A stretch of DNA of 46,003 nucleotides, from NCBI GenBank assembly GCA_900543205.1, contig UQQM01000016.1, positions 1-46,003 of the forward strand. Direction: 5' to 3'. The notes beneath the pieces were generated by a model. That model searched no databases and was not told the DNA's origin. It saw only the letters and a program-made list of their open reading frames with translations. Position numbers and translations under genes: made by a program. This document shows positions 35,515 to 44,512 of this stretch, in pieces (position 1 is the stretch's first letter; every line of letters starts with the position of its first letter). This DNA is from an uncultured Bacteroides sp. Lineage in GTDB: Bacteria; Bacteroidota; Bacteroidia; Bacteroidales; UBA932.

Positions 35515-38500
35515 TTAGAATGAAACGTTGATACCGAAGGTCATCCTCTTGGTCACGGGGTACTGGCCGTAGTCAAGTCCGAGACCGCTTCCGCTCATTG
35601 AAACCTCGGGGTCGAATCCGGGATATTCGGTGAAGGTGAAGTAGTCGTCAAGTGAGACATAGACCCTCAGGTTGGTGAGGAAATTGGTCTTCTCAAGGAG
35701 AGACTTGGGGAAGGTGTATCCGAGCTGGATCTGCTTGATCTTCAGATAAGAGCCGTCGAATACCAGAGCCGAGCTCTGAACATAGTGGGCGTAGTCGGGA
35801 AGAGAAGCCGCGATGTATTCCGCATTCTGTCCGGGAGTGGTCCAGCGCCTGTCGTAGAAGTACTTCAGGGTGTTGGCCTGCATACGGGTCGAACGGGGGA
35901 TGGCGTAGCAGATGTCGTTGCCCGCAGTTCCGTTCATGAACACGATGAGGTCGAGTCCCTTCCATGCGAAGTTCAGGGTGATACCGTAGGTCAGGTCGGG
36001 AATAGCGGAGCCGATCATGGTCTGGTCGTCGTCGGAGATGATTCCGTCGCCGGATACGTCCTCGAAGATGGGCGAACCGTCATCGGGGTTGACGCCGAGG
36101 TAGTTGTAGCCTCTCATGTACCAGATGGGATAGCCCTTCTCGAAGTAGCAGCCCACTCCGGAGCCGCCGCTGGTTCCGGCCACGCGGCTCAGCGTAGGAT
36201 AGATGTAGGTAACCTCGTTGTGCAGGGTGGAGAGGTTGGCGCTGATTCCGTATGAGAAGTCGCCTATCTTGTCCTTCCAGCTGAGGTCGAACTCGAAACC
36301 GGTGTTGAGTACGTTACCAGCGTTCAGAGGGGAGATGGTGTTGCCGACAACCAGGGAGCTCTTCACGTTGCTCATGATGAGGTCCTTGGTCTCCTTGCGG
36401 TACCAGTCCATGGTGAACGCCAGCCTGTCGTCGAACATGCGCAGGTCGAGACCGAGGTCGAGCTGCTCGGAGGTCTCCCACTTCAGGTTGTTGTTACCGG
36501 TTGCGGAAGGCATGGAGCCGACCTGATAGGAACCGTCCACGAAGGGATACTGGATGTCGCTCACGATGTTGGATGCGTACATGTAGTTGCTGAGTCCGGA
36601 AATCGAGCCGTTCTGTCCCCAGCTCGCACGGAACTTCAGGAAGGAGATGGCGTTGACGTTCCAGTCGCGGAAGAAGTCCTCCCTTGACATGGTCCAACCT
36701 GCTGAAACTGCGGGGAAGAAGCCCCACCTGGTGTTCAGAGGAAGGATGGAGAGGTCGGCTGCATCTGCACGCAGGGAAGCCTGGATGTAGTACTTGCCCT
36801 CGTAGTCGTAGCCCACGCGTCCGAAGTATGAGAGGTCGGTGTAGGTGCGCTTCTCACCGCCGGAGATGTTCTTGATGGCGGTTCCGGTAGCGTTCGCGAA
36901 GTATGCGTAGTTCTTGTCAAGCTTGGTGATACCGATGTTGGAAGAGTTGGTACCGGCAATCGAGCCTGAAACGCCGAAGGTCGTCCTCTCGGAGAATGAC
37001 ATACCGACCATCGCGCTCACGTTGTGCTTCTGGGCGAAGGTCTCGTTGTAGTTCACGAAGTTCTCCCACTGGTAGTACCTGGTGGACTGGTTGCCGGCGG
37101 AGATGCTGACATAGTCCATGTTGGTGTCGGTATTCACGGTGTGGGGCCACTGGAGACTGTAGCTGCTCACGTTCAGGAAGTCGTAGCCGAGACGAGAGGT
37201 GAAGGTCACGGTCTTGAAGGGCTTGATGTTCAAAGCCGTGGAACCGCGGACCATGAAGCCTTCGTTGCTCTGGGTGTTACCGTCCCTCATGATGTAGGGG
37301 TTGATGTTGTTGGACTCCTGGAAAGGTGACATTGAGTAGTAGTCGCCGTTCTCGTCGGTCAGGAACATGTGGCCCATGTCCATCAGGGCCTGCATGTGCG
37401 CGGGCACGTCGTCCTTGGAGTAGATCACGGGGGTCAGAGGGTCCATCTGGATTACGGAGCTCAGCATGGAGTACATGCCGCCCTCGCGGACTCTCGTCAT
37501 GCTGAACTTGCCGAAGCTGTTGTTGGATGAAATGCTCAGCCAGGGCTTCAGCTGGTAGTCGGCGTTGATGGTTCCGGTGATACGCTTCTGCATATCCTCC
37601 TTGCCGATGATAGGTCCGTTGTTGCCGAGGTATGAGAGGGAGGCGAACAGGGAGCCGTTCTTGTTGGCTCCGGAGAAGCTCACGTTGTGGCGCTGCATGT
37701 AGCCGTTCTCGAAGGCCACGTCGGCCCAGTTGGTGTCGGTCACGCCGTCATAGTACTGGTCGATGCGGTCCTGGGAAACGAGTCCGCCCTCAACAACAGC
37801 CCACTGGATGTATTCCTCGGCGTTCAGCACCTCGGGAATGCGTCCGATGTTCTGGATGGAGTACTGTGCGTCGTAGCTGATGCGGCTGGTGCCCTCCTCA
37901 CCCTTCTTGGTGGTCACGAGCACTACGCCGTTACCTGCCTGCGCACCGTAGATGGCGGCTGAGGCCGCATCCTTGAGCACTTCGATTGACTCGATGTCGG
38001 AAGGATCGAGGTAGGCTATGTTCTGGGTACGCAGACCGTCCACCACATACAGAGGGGTGGAGTCGGAGTTGGAGCTGTAGCCGCGCACGCGGATGGAAGA
38101 CTCGGCGCCCGGGGCACCTGAAGTCGTAACCACCTGCACGCCTGCGGTCTTGCCCTGAAGTCCGTTGTCCACGGAGGTGATGCTTCGGTTGGCGAGGTCG
38201 TCGGCTCCCACTGAAGAGATGGAGCCGGTGAGGTCGCTCTTCTTCTGCACACCGTATCCGACCACGACGGTCTCCTCGATGGAGAGCGTAGATTCTTCAA
38301 GGGTTACGTCTAGCGTTCCGGCGACTGCCGTCCTGGTGACAGTATTGTAGCCGAGGCATGAGAACTCGAGAGTGGAACCCGCAGGCACCTCTATCTCATA
38401 GCGGCCGTCGATGTCGGTGATAACGCCGTTGGTCGTGCCCTGCTGGACAACACCGACACCCACCAAAGGATAGTTACTGGGGTCGCTCACGACACCGGTA

Positions 38501-38574
38501 ACCGTTACGCTCTGCTGCGCGAACATGTTCACGCAGAAAAGAAGCGAAAACGCCAAAATCAGAAATCGTTTCAT
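35515..38574 (-). CDS. SusC/RagA-like TonB-dependent outer-membrane transporter
   Basis: 1019 residues. Signal peptide (MKRFLILAFSLLFCVNMFAQ), then a carboxypeptidase-D-like regulatory domain (VTGVVSDPSNYPLVGVGVVQ), the TonB-interaction and plug region (VVVGYGVQKKSDLTGSISSV, SIRVRGYSSNSDSTPLYVVD, LKDAASAAIYGAQAGNG) and a 22-stranded barrel ending in the aromatic YPVTKRMTFGINVSF. It imports oligosaccharides or glycosides across the outer membrane with SusD. No N-terminal STN domain is seen, so it is not an anti-sigma-linked type. It follows the permease gene by 29 bases with no promoter I can see, so it belongs to the same operon as the catabolic genes. Confidence 0.96.
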   Translation of the reverse strand: MKRFLILAFSLLFCVNMFAQQSVTVTGVVSDPSNYPLVGVGVVQQGTTNGVITDIDGRYEIEVPAGSTLEFSCLGYNTVTRTAVAGTLDVTLEESTLSIEETVVVGYGVQKKSDLTGSISSVGADDLANRSITSVDNGLQGKTAGVQVVTTSGAPGAESSIRVRGYSSNSDSTPLYVVDGLRTQNIAYLDPSDIESIEVLKDAASAAIYGAQAGNGVVLVTTKKGEEGTSRISYDAQYSIQNIGRIPEVLNAEEYIQWAVVEGGLVSQDRIDQYYDGVTDTNWADVAFENGYMQRHNVSFSGANKNGSLFASLSYLGNNGPIIGKEDMQKRITGTINADYQLKPWLSISSNNSFGKFSMTRVREGGMYSMLSSVIQMDPLTPVIYSKDDVPAHMQALMDMGHMFLTDENGDYYSMSPFQESNNINPYIMRDGNTQSNEGFMVRGSTALNIKPFKTVTFTSRLGYDFLNVSSYSLQWPHTVNTDTNMDYVSISAGNQSTRYYQWENFVNYNETFAQKHNVSAMVGMSFSERTTFGVSGSIAGTNSSNIGITKLDKNYAYFANATGTAIKNISGGEKRTYTDLSYFGRVGYDYEGKYYIQASLRADAADLSILPLNTRWGFFPAVSAGWTMSREDFFRDWNVNAISFLKFRASWGQNGSISGLSNYMYASNIVSDIQYPFVDGSYQVGSMPSATGNNNLKWETSEQLDLGLDLRMFDDRLAFTMDWYRKETKDLIMSNVKSSLVVGNTISPLNAGNVLNTGFEFDLSWKDKIGDFSYGISANLSTLHNEVTYIYPTLSRVAGTSGGSGVGCYFEKGYPIWYMRGYNYLGVNPDDGSPIFEDVSGDGIISDDDQTMIGSAIPDLTYGITLNFAWKGLDLIVFMNGTAGNDICYAIPRSTRMQANTLKYFYDRRWTTPGQNAEYIAASLPDYAHYVQSSALVFDGSYLKIKQIQLGYTFPKSLLEKTNFLTNLRVYVSLDDYFTFTEYPGFDPEVSMSGSGLGLDYGQYPVTKRMTFGINVSF

Positions 38575-38603
38575 TTGGTTAGATAATTAATATATGGTTA
38601 ATA

Positions 38604-39626
38604 CTAGTTTGCCATCGATATCAGCACGAGCGCTGCGACGAACAGGAAGAACATCGCGAACAGGAGCTTGTTCGTGCCCTTGGGAGCTCCCTTGAACTCC
38701 TTCCAGATGAGCACGCCCCATATCATTGCCACTACCGGTGACGCATTGCTGAGGGCATAGTTCACGGCCGGGTTGCCTCCGCCGGAGCCCATGAAGCTGA
38801 TCACCATTCCGCTCATCCAGATGAATCCTCCGAGCAGACCGATCAGATGGGTCTTCGTGTCCCCCTTTGTGAAGTAGTCCTTCATCGTGACCTTGCGGCC
38901 GCCTTCGACGGGATGCGCCATCGCCAGTCCGTTGACTATGGGCGTGGAGATGAGCACTCCGAGGGCGAAGAAGAACACGGCGCTGTAGGGAGTGAGGGTG
39001 CCGGTGCCGCCGGACACGTATTCGGGAGAAATCGACTTGACCACAAGTCCGTAGAAGAACATGAGTCCTATTCCGGAGATGACGGCCATGACGATGCCCG
39101 ACTTGGGCGTCCTGTGCTGGCTCGTGGTGAGATTGCTATATGCCTTGGCGCAGAAGAGTATGGCCGCCACTGCGATTACCAGGCCGACCCAGAGCAGAAC
39201 TTCGTTGCCGGGATACTTCTGCCCCGCAAGCACTACCAGCAGGTAGTTGAACACGACTCCGCCTATCCATCCGAGGCCGCCGCCGATGGGGAAACCCACC
39301 GCCATGCCCGCGATGGCATTGGCGGCCGTCAGGAAGATGTTCGCCGCGTTCCACACGATTCCTCCCAGCATGGCCCAGCCGACGCTGGTCCAGTCCATGG
39401 TCTTGAAGTTCTCGAGGAATGACTCCCCTTCAGAACCGAGGCTGCCCAGGGTGAAGGCGCCTATCACGGCAGTGAGGAAGAAACCGAAGATGTAGTCCCA
39501 ATAGAACAGAGGGAAACTCCAGTCCTTCTTCTGGACGAGTTTCTGGGTGTTGGCCCAGGAGCCCCAGCATATACAGCAGTATATGCAGCAGAGAAGGACG
39601 AGAGTGAAATTATGAACCAATACCAT
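38604..39626 (-). CDS. DMT-superfamily sugar permease (GRP/RhaT/ureide-permease-like)
   Basis: 340 residues with about ten membrane helices and short loops. Landmarks are the N-terminal CICWGSWANTQKL, WDYIFGFFLTAVIGAFTLGS, GGIVWNAANIFLTAANAIAG, the glycine-rich AVGFPIGGGLGWIGGVVFN, a repeated second half GVLISTPIVNGLAMAHPVEG, and the C-terminal AMIWGVLIWKEFKGAPKGTN. This is the drug/metabolite transporter fold used by glucose-uptake, L-rhamnose and ureide permeases. The substrate is probably the monosaccharide that the adjacent isomerase uses (inference). It lies 11 bases after the isomerase gene. Confidence 0.85.
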   Translation of the reverse strand: MVLVHNFTLVLLCCIYCCICWGSWANTQKLVQKKDWSFPLFYWDYIFGFFLTAVIGAFTLGSLGSEGESFLENFKTMDWTSVGWAMLGGIVWNAANIFLTAANAIAGMAVGFPIGGGLGWIGGVVFNYLLVVLAGQKYPGNEVLLWVGLVIAVAAILFCAKAYSNLTTSQHRTPKSGIVMAVISGIGLMFFYGLVVKSISPEYVSGGTGTLTPYSAVFFFALGVLISTPIVNGLAMAHPVEGGRKVTMKDYFTKGDTKTHLIGLLGGFIWMSGMVISFMGSGGGNPAVNYALSNASPVVAMIWGVLIWKEFKGAPKGTNKLLFAMFFLFVAALVLISMAN

Positions 39627-39637
39627 AATCGCGGATA

Positions 39638-41065
39638 TTATTCATGTACGTAGAGATCCCAGCCGAGATAGTTGCCGATGGCTTCCTCGAGGATGTCGGC
39701 CACATGGCCGCGCACGAGTCCGACATGGTGTTCGAATCCGTTCCTGCAGATATGCTTCATCAGCTTCTGGAGATTGTTGACCCTGGTCACGGCTATGCAT
39801 CCGTTCATGTCGTAAGGGTCATTTGTGATGTCGCCCTCTCCGGTGTAGGCCTTGATAACGCCGCGCGCGTCGTCGGTGGATATGCGGAAGAAGGTGAAGT
39901 CACCGGCAGCGACCTTGGAGAACACGGCTCCGAAAGTGTCCACCTTGCCGAGGGTGCGGCCGAGGACGCCGAGAGGTCCGAGCTCCACAGAAGCCTTGGA
40001 GAAGCTCTTCGGGAAGTTTCCGCAGTGGGTGCATACGCACATGTTGCGATCCTCGGCGAAGTTGTTGTTCCAGTCGGCGAGAGCGGAAGGAGTTCCGGCG
40101 GCGAGGGTCAGGGCATACATGGAGACGGCTCCAGCCACGTCGGTCTCGCAGGCCGAAGGTATCAGCCTGTCGCCGAGCATCGCCATGGTGATGCAGGGAG
40201 CGCACTTGTAGTTCTTCTCAAGCGAATCCCAGCACTGCAGTGCCACGGCGTCCACATCGTTGGCCGCAATCCAGTCCTCGACCGCAACGCCGAAGCGCAC
40301 CTGGTTGGCAAGCTTGTCCTGATATGATTCGGGGATATGGGCGTAGGCCTTGACTTCCTCGAGCTTCGCGAGCACGCGGGGGTCGTCCAGGGCGAGCTTC
40401 TGGGCCGCGAAGATCACCTCCGAGAGGTCGGCGGGAACCACGGTGATTCCGTACTTCTGCAGCAGCTTCTCGCTGGCGCGGCAGGTGTTGAATCCGAGGG
40501 GACGGGTGCCTATCTGGCCTATGCGGCAGTGACGCAGTCCGTTCACCACGCGGCAGACGCCGGCGAATTTCACGAGATCCTTCTTCAGGAGGTCGGAATA
40601 GATTGAATAGGTATGCAGGGTGGTGTCAGTGAAGGGGATTCCGTACTGATACAGGTTGTTGCATACTGAAATCTTGCCGCAGAACGCATCCCTGCGGTGG
40701 TCGAGGTCTACCTTGTCGTTGTCGTCGTCGCAGGCCTGCACGAGGACGGGCACGTTGAGCTCTGCGGCGCTGATCGCGTTGATGATGCCGATTTCGAATC
40801 CGAAGTTGGGAAGGGAGACGATGATACCGTCAATCTCGTCCCTGTGCTGACGGAAGAGTTTGGCGCACTTGAGGGCATCCTCCCTGGTCTCGATGCTGCT
40901 GGATCCCGTGGGAGTGGCATCTTCGGGAAGAATCACGTAGTCATAACCCAGCTCGTCAAGGGTCTTGAGCAGCTGGGCGCGGACATCTTTTGCAAGAGCC
41001 GAATTGAAATAGGCCCTGGTGCCGATGATGACACCGAAGCACATCTTTTTGTTGTTCTTGTACAT
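39638..41065 (-). CDS. L-fucose/L-arabinose isomerase-like sugar isomerase
   Basis: 475 residues from the ATG at 41065 (MYKNNKKMCFGVIIGTR); the frame is open 54 codons further but that part overlaps the kinase gene and looks like shadow sequence. The N-terminal Rossmann-like part (FGVIIGTRAYFNSALAKDVR, DGIIVSLPNFGFEIGIINAI) and a C-terminal half with QCWDSLEKNYKCAPCITMAM and CRNGFEHHVGLVRGHVAD match the FucI/AraA fold, which uses Mn2+ to interconvert aldose and ketose. It is shorter than E. coli FucI (591). The exact sugar is not known. Context (FGGY kinase, split transketolase) suggests a pentose such as D-apiose (inference). Confidence 0.85.
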   Translation of the reverse strand: MYKNNKKMCFGVIIGTRAYFNSALAKDVRAQLLKTLDELGYDYVILPEDATPTGSSSIETREDALKCAKLFRQHRDEIDGIIVSLPNFGFEIGIINAISAAELNVPVLVQACDDDNDKVDLDHRRDAFCGKISVCNNLYQYGIPFTDTTLHTYSIYSDLLKKDLVKFAGVCRVVNGLRHCRIGQIGTRPLGFNTCRASEKLLQKYGITVVPADLSEVIFAAQKLALDDPRVLAKLEEVKAYAHIPESYQDKLANQVRFGVAVEDWIAANDVDAVALQCWDSLEKNYKCAPCITMAMLGDRLIPSACETDVAGAVSMYALTLAAGTPSALADWNNNFAEDRNMCVCTHCGNFPKSFSKASVELGPLGVLGRTLGKVDTFGAVFSKVAAGDFTFFRISTDDARGVIKAYTGEGDITNDPYDMNGCIAVTRVNNLQKLMKHICRNGFEHHVGLVRGHVADILEEAIGNYLGWDLYVHE

Positions 41066-41094
41066 TGTTATTGGTTTATAGTGTTGAGGTGTTG

Positions 41095-42569
41095 TCATTT
41101 GATAAGCTGGTTCACGGCCTCGCGCCAGCCTGCGTAGTCGGAAGCCACACGGGCTTCGTTTCCGGAACGCGGGAGCCAGCCGCCCTCGCGGGCCCAGTGC
41201 TCCGCCGCCTCCTCGAAGCTCTTCCATTTCCTGCGGGCGAAACCGTTCATTATGAAGGCTCCGTAGGCGCAGGCGTCCTCAACCTCGGAGCGCACGATGG
41301 GAACTCCGAGGAGGTCGGCCTGGAACTGCATGAGGAAACGGTTCTTGGTGGGGCCGCCGTCGACCCGGAGCTCCCTGAGGCTGATGCCGGCGCTTCCGAC
41401 CATGGCGTCCACGAGGTCTTTGACCTGATAGCCTATGGACTCCAGGGCCGCACGGCACACCTGCGCCTTACCGGAACCCAGGGTCAGCCCGCATATCTGG
41501 GCCTTGACTTCAGGATGCCACCAGGGCGCGGCCAGTCCGGCGAATGCCGGGATGAAATAGACTCCTCCGTTGGATTCGACGGAAGTGGCGATAGCTTCGA
41601 TTTCGGAAGGGCTGTCGATGAGCCGGAGCTCGTCCTTGAGCCATGCTATGGTGGCTCCGGTGCAGTGTATATTGCCTTCAAAGGCGTAGAACACCTTGCC
41701 GAGGGCGGCGAAGCCCACAGACGTCACTAGGCCCTCGGGGGGTCGGAAGGACGTTCTCCGATGTTGACCATCACCGACGAGCCGGTGCCGTAGGTCACCT
41801 TGCCGAGACCCTCGGCGAAGCACATCTGCCCGGCGAGGGCTCCGTGCGAATCGCCGAGCACGCCGGCTATCGCAATCGGCTCGGGGAAGAGGCCCTCGAC
41901 CGTGGTCTCGCCGTATTCGGCATCGCTGGGGCGGGGTTCGGGCATCATGCTCCTCGGAATCGTGAGCATGCGCAGGAGGTCGTCGTCCCAGTCGAGGGTA
42001 TGTATGTTGAACAGCATCGTCCTTGATGCGTTCGTGTAGTCGGTCGCGTGCACCCTGCCTCCGGTGAGGCGGAACACAAGCCATGAATCTACGGTGCCCA
42101 TGCAGAGCTCTCCCCTCTCCGCTGCCTCACGCGCGCCTTCGACGTTGTCGAGTATCCACTTCGCGCCGCTGCCTGCGAAATAGGGGTCGATCAGGAGTCC
42201 GCTCCTTTCCTTCACGAGCCCGGACCAGCCTTCGGCCCTGAGCCTGTCGCAGATGTCCTTGCCCCTGAGGCACTGCCATACCACGGCGTTGTATACCGGC
42301 CTGCCGGTGGCGCGCTCCCATACGACCACGGTCTCCCTCTGGTTGGTAAGCGCAAGCGAGAAGCTGCCGTCATATCCCGCCACGACCTTGCGTATGGCCT
42401 CAACGGTGTTGGCATATATCTCCACGGGGTCGTGTTCAACCCAGCCCTCGCGGGGATAATACTGCCTGTGGGCTATGCTGACGTTGTTGAGCAGAGCCCC
42501 GTTCTCGTCGAAAAGCAGAGCCTTGGTTGCGGAGGTGCTTTGGTCTACAGCTATAACGTAACTTTTCAT
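41095..42569 (-). pseudogene. FGGY carbohydrate kinase (glycerol-kinase-like) with a frameshift
   Basis: Two frames together encode one FGGY kinase of about 491 residues. The N-terminal frame (42569 down to about 41727) begins MKSYVIAVDQSTSATKALLF and carries ALTNQRETVVVWERATGRPV and MGTVDSWLVFRLTGG, then GTGSSVMVNIGERPSD, and then hits a stop. The C-terminal frame (about 41757 to 41095) resumes with PPEGLVTSVGFAALGKVFYA and holds LRVDGGPTKNRFLMQFQADL. The break is at a run of six Cs on the coding strand (41742-41737); seven Cs, or a -1 slip, would restore the frame. It may be a real mutation, an assembly error or a programmed slip. The family phosphorylates ketoses or glycerol; glycerol-kinase-like features (NQRET) suggest a small polyol-like ketose such as apulose. 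Confidence 0.88.
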
Positions 42570-42578
42570 AAGCGATTC

Positions 42579-43499
42579 TCAGTCAAACGAAAGCGCAGCC
42601 TTTTCAATACCTGCGGCGTCAATGCCGTAGTAAGCGAATATCTCGGGCGAGGTCGCATGTATCACGTTCTCGTCGGGGATGCCGAGTATCTTCACGGGAA
42701 CGGGATGCTCGGAGAGGCATTCGGCCACGAGGGCGCCGAGACCTCCGTAGATGCTGTGCTCCTCGACCGTGATTATCCTTCCCGTTTCGGCGGCAGCCTT
42801 CCTGACGGCTTCGGCGTCGAAGGGCTTGATGCTGGAGAGGTCGAGCACGCGGGCGTGTATGCCTTTCTTCTCAAGGCTCCTGGACGCCTGCAGGGCATGG
42901 TATACCGTTTCGCCGGCAGCTATGACGGTGAGGTCGTCGCCTTCAGCCAGGGTGTTCGCCTTGCCGAGACGGAATTCGAAGTCGTCGTTCTCATATACAT
43001 CGGGAACGGCGGCACGTCCGACCCTGACGTAGGTAGGCGCAGGATGGTCCACCAGCATCTTCACCACTTTCGCGGTCTGCCTCGCGTCGCAGGGCAGAAT
43101 CACGTTCATTCCGGGGAAGGTGCGAAGCACGGCTATGTCGTGCAGGCTGTGGTGGGTGGCTCCGAGAGCGCCGTAAGCGACGCCGCCGCTGACGCCGAGC
43201 ACCGTGACGGGATTACCGCTGTAGGCGATGTCGACCTTCACCTGCTCGAGACTCCTGGCCACATAGAAGCATGCCGGGCCGCAGCAGAACACTTTCTTGC
43301 CGCAGCTGGCGAGTCCGGCGGAGATGCCTATCGCGTCCTGCTCGGCAATTCCGCACTCCACGAACTGTCCTGGGAGCTCCTTTGCAAAATCCCCGAGGGT
43401 AACCGACCCTCTGGCATCGGTGGTCACCGCTATGATGTCCTTGTCCTGTTTAGCAAGGGCCAGCAGGGTGTCCGTAAAACTTTTTCTGCAAGCGATCAT
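42579..43499 (-). CDS. Transketolase subunit B (C-terminal half)
   Basis: 306 residues containing the pyrimidine-binding and C-terminal domains of transketolase. The catalytic glutamate that activates thiamine diphosphate is E53 in ECGIAEQDAIG. Further landmarks are TVLGVSGGVAYGALGATHHS, RTFPGMNVILPCDARQ and VEEHSIYGGLGALVAE. The ATG at 43499 overlaps the last base of the subunit A stop (TAATG), so the two are translationally coupled and equimolar. Split transketolases are usual in dedicated sugar pathways, including apulose-4-phosphate transketolase, as well as in some general transketolases. The FGGY kinase starts nine bases downstream. Confidence 0.94.
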   Translation of the reverse strand: MIACRKSFTDTLLALAKQDKDIIAVTTDARGSVTLGDFAKELPGQFVECGIAEQDAIGISAGLASCGKKVFCCGPACFYVARSLEQVKVDIAYSGNPVTVLGVSGGVAYGALGATHHSLHDIAVLRTFPGMNVILPCDARQTAKVVKMLVDHPAPTYVRVGRAAVPDVYENDDFEFRLGKANTLAEGDDLTVIAAGETVYHALQASRSLEKKGIHARVLDLSSIKPFDAEAVRKAAAETGRIITVEEHSIYGGLGALVAECLSEHPVPVKILGIPDENVIHATSPEIFAYYGIDAAGIEKAALSFD

Positions 43500-44335
43500 T
43501 ATTGTCCCTCCTCGATTCTTTTGATTCTTTCTTCAACTTCGGCGACGGCCTGCCTGTACTGGGCCTCGTCGGGCACGCCGTGGTGCCATTTGGCCACTCC
43601 TTCCATGAAGGACACTCCGAGTCCCTTGGTCGTATGGGAAATCACGAGATGCGGCTTTCCGCCTTCGGCGCGTATGCCGTCCAGCACGCGGACGATGTCA
43701 TCGATGTCGTCGCCGTTCATCTCCACCACGTCCCAGCCGAAGGCCGACCATTTCGTCCTGATGTTCTCGATGGCCATAACGTCTTCGGTGGAGCCGCTAA
43801 TCTGCAGGCCGTTGCGGTCGATGAACGCCACGAGGTTGTCCAGCTTGTACTGATTGCCCGCCATCGCGGCCTCATAGATGGACCCTTCGCCCTGCTCCCC
43901 GTCGCCCATCAGCACGTAGGTCATATAGGGCTTCCCGTTCATCTTCGCGGCGAGTGCCGTGCCGACTCCGATGGAAAGACCATGGCCGAGAGCTCCGGAA
44001 TTGACTTCAATGCCGGGCACGTTCACCGTGGGATGGCCCGCGAGAGGAGACTTGAACCTGCCGAGGGTGTCGAGCTCCTCCCTGGGCAATATGCCCTTCG
44101 CTTCGAGCACGACGAACAGGGCCTCCACACAGTGGCCCTTGCTCAGGATGAACCTGTCCCTTTCGGGATTCTTGAGATTCGAAAGGTCAAGCGAAAGCTT
44201 GTGAAAATAGAGAACGGTAAGCAGATTCAGACACGAAAGGTCACCGCCTGTATGTCCCGCACCAGCGTTATAAATGACCTCCAAGAGCCTTTTTCTGTTC
44301 TTCTCCGCAGTCAGCTTCAAAGTTTTAGCGTCCAT
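43499..44335 (-). CDS. Transketolase subunit A (N-terminal half)
   Basis: 278 residues from the ATG at 44335 (MDAKTLKLTAEKNRK); the frame remains open far upstream but that part overlaps the divergent promoter and the DeoR gene and is not protein-like. It carries the thiamine-diphosphate domain: AGHTGGDLSCLNLL (26-39) with H28, SGALGHGLSIGVGTAL (113-128), and the GDG...N motif (GDG 144-146 in VLMGDGEQGEGS, N175 in FIDRNGLQISG). The C-terminal part is KGLGVSFMEGVAKWHHGVP. It is the first gene of the long minus-strand operon, with a -7-like AATATTTG about 29 bases upstream. Confidence 0.94.
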   Translation of the reverse strand: MDAKTLKLTAEKNRKRLLEVIYNAGAGHTGGDLSCLNLLTVLYFHKLSLDLSNLKNPERDRFILSKGHCVEALFVVLEAKGILPREELDTLGRFKSPLAGHPTVNVPGIEVNSGALGHGLSIGVGTALAAKMNGKPYMTYVLMGDGEQGEGSIYEAAMAGNQYKLDNLVAFIDRNGLQISGSTEDVMAIENIRTKWSAFGWDVVEMNGDDIDDIVRVLDGIRAEGGKPHLVISHTTKGLGVSFMEGVAKWHHGVPDEAQYRQAVAEVEERIKRIEEGQ

Positions 44336-44363
44336 ACGTGGTTTCGTTTTTTCTTGGTTTCTG

Positions 44364-44391
44364 CAAATATTGCAATAGCATTTGTCTTTTC
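44364..44391 (-). promoter_or_regulatory. Candidate promoter of the transketolase/PUL operon
   Basis: Minus strand AATATTTG (44371-44364) differs from TAnnTTTG in one base and follows the partial -33 CTTG after 20 bases (44395-44392). The 177-base intergenic region 44336-44512 is unusually AT-rich and lies beside the DeoR gene, a likely place for its operators. I see no clear inverted repeat long enough to call an operator. Confidence 0.4.
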
Positions 44392-44459
44392 CAAGAGAAA
44401 TCGAAAGAAAATGAAAATAAATATTTTCGTTTGTTGTTGTTTTATAGTTTCGGATTGGA

Positions 44460-44491
44460 ATTGTTCCGTTGAGAATTTTTTTGTATATTTG
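44460..44491 (+). promoter_or_regulatory. Promoter for the DeoR regulator and GH3
   Basis: ATTG (44460-44463), 20 bases, TATATTTG (44484-44491): one mismatch from consensus in the -33 element and a perfect -7 element. The leader to the ATG at 44513 is about 15-18 bases. Confidence 0.62.
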
Positions 44492-44512
44492 GAAATGTAG
44501 AACGATTTCCCT

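Noticed and set aside
41066..41227. An N-terminal extension of 54 residues on the isomerase
   Set aside because: It lies within the kinase coding region, is arginine/glycine-rich like a shadow frame, and the isomerase fold starts at MYKNNKKMCFGV.
38604..44335. A sulfoquinovose (sulfo-transketolase) pathway explanation for the split transketolase
   Set aside because: That route uses no FGGY sugar kinase and would need a sulfoquinovosidase and a sulfonate exporter or reductase; none is present.
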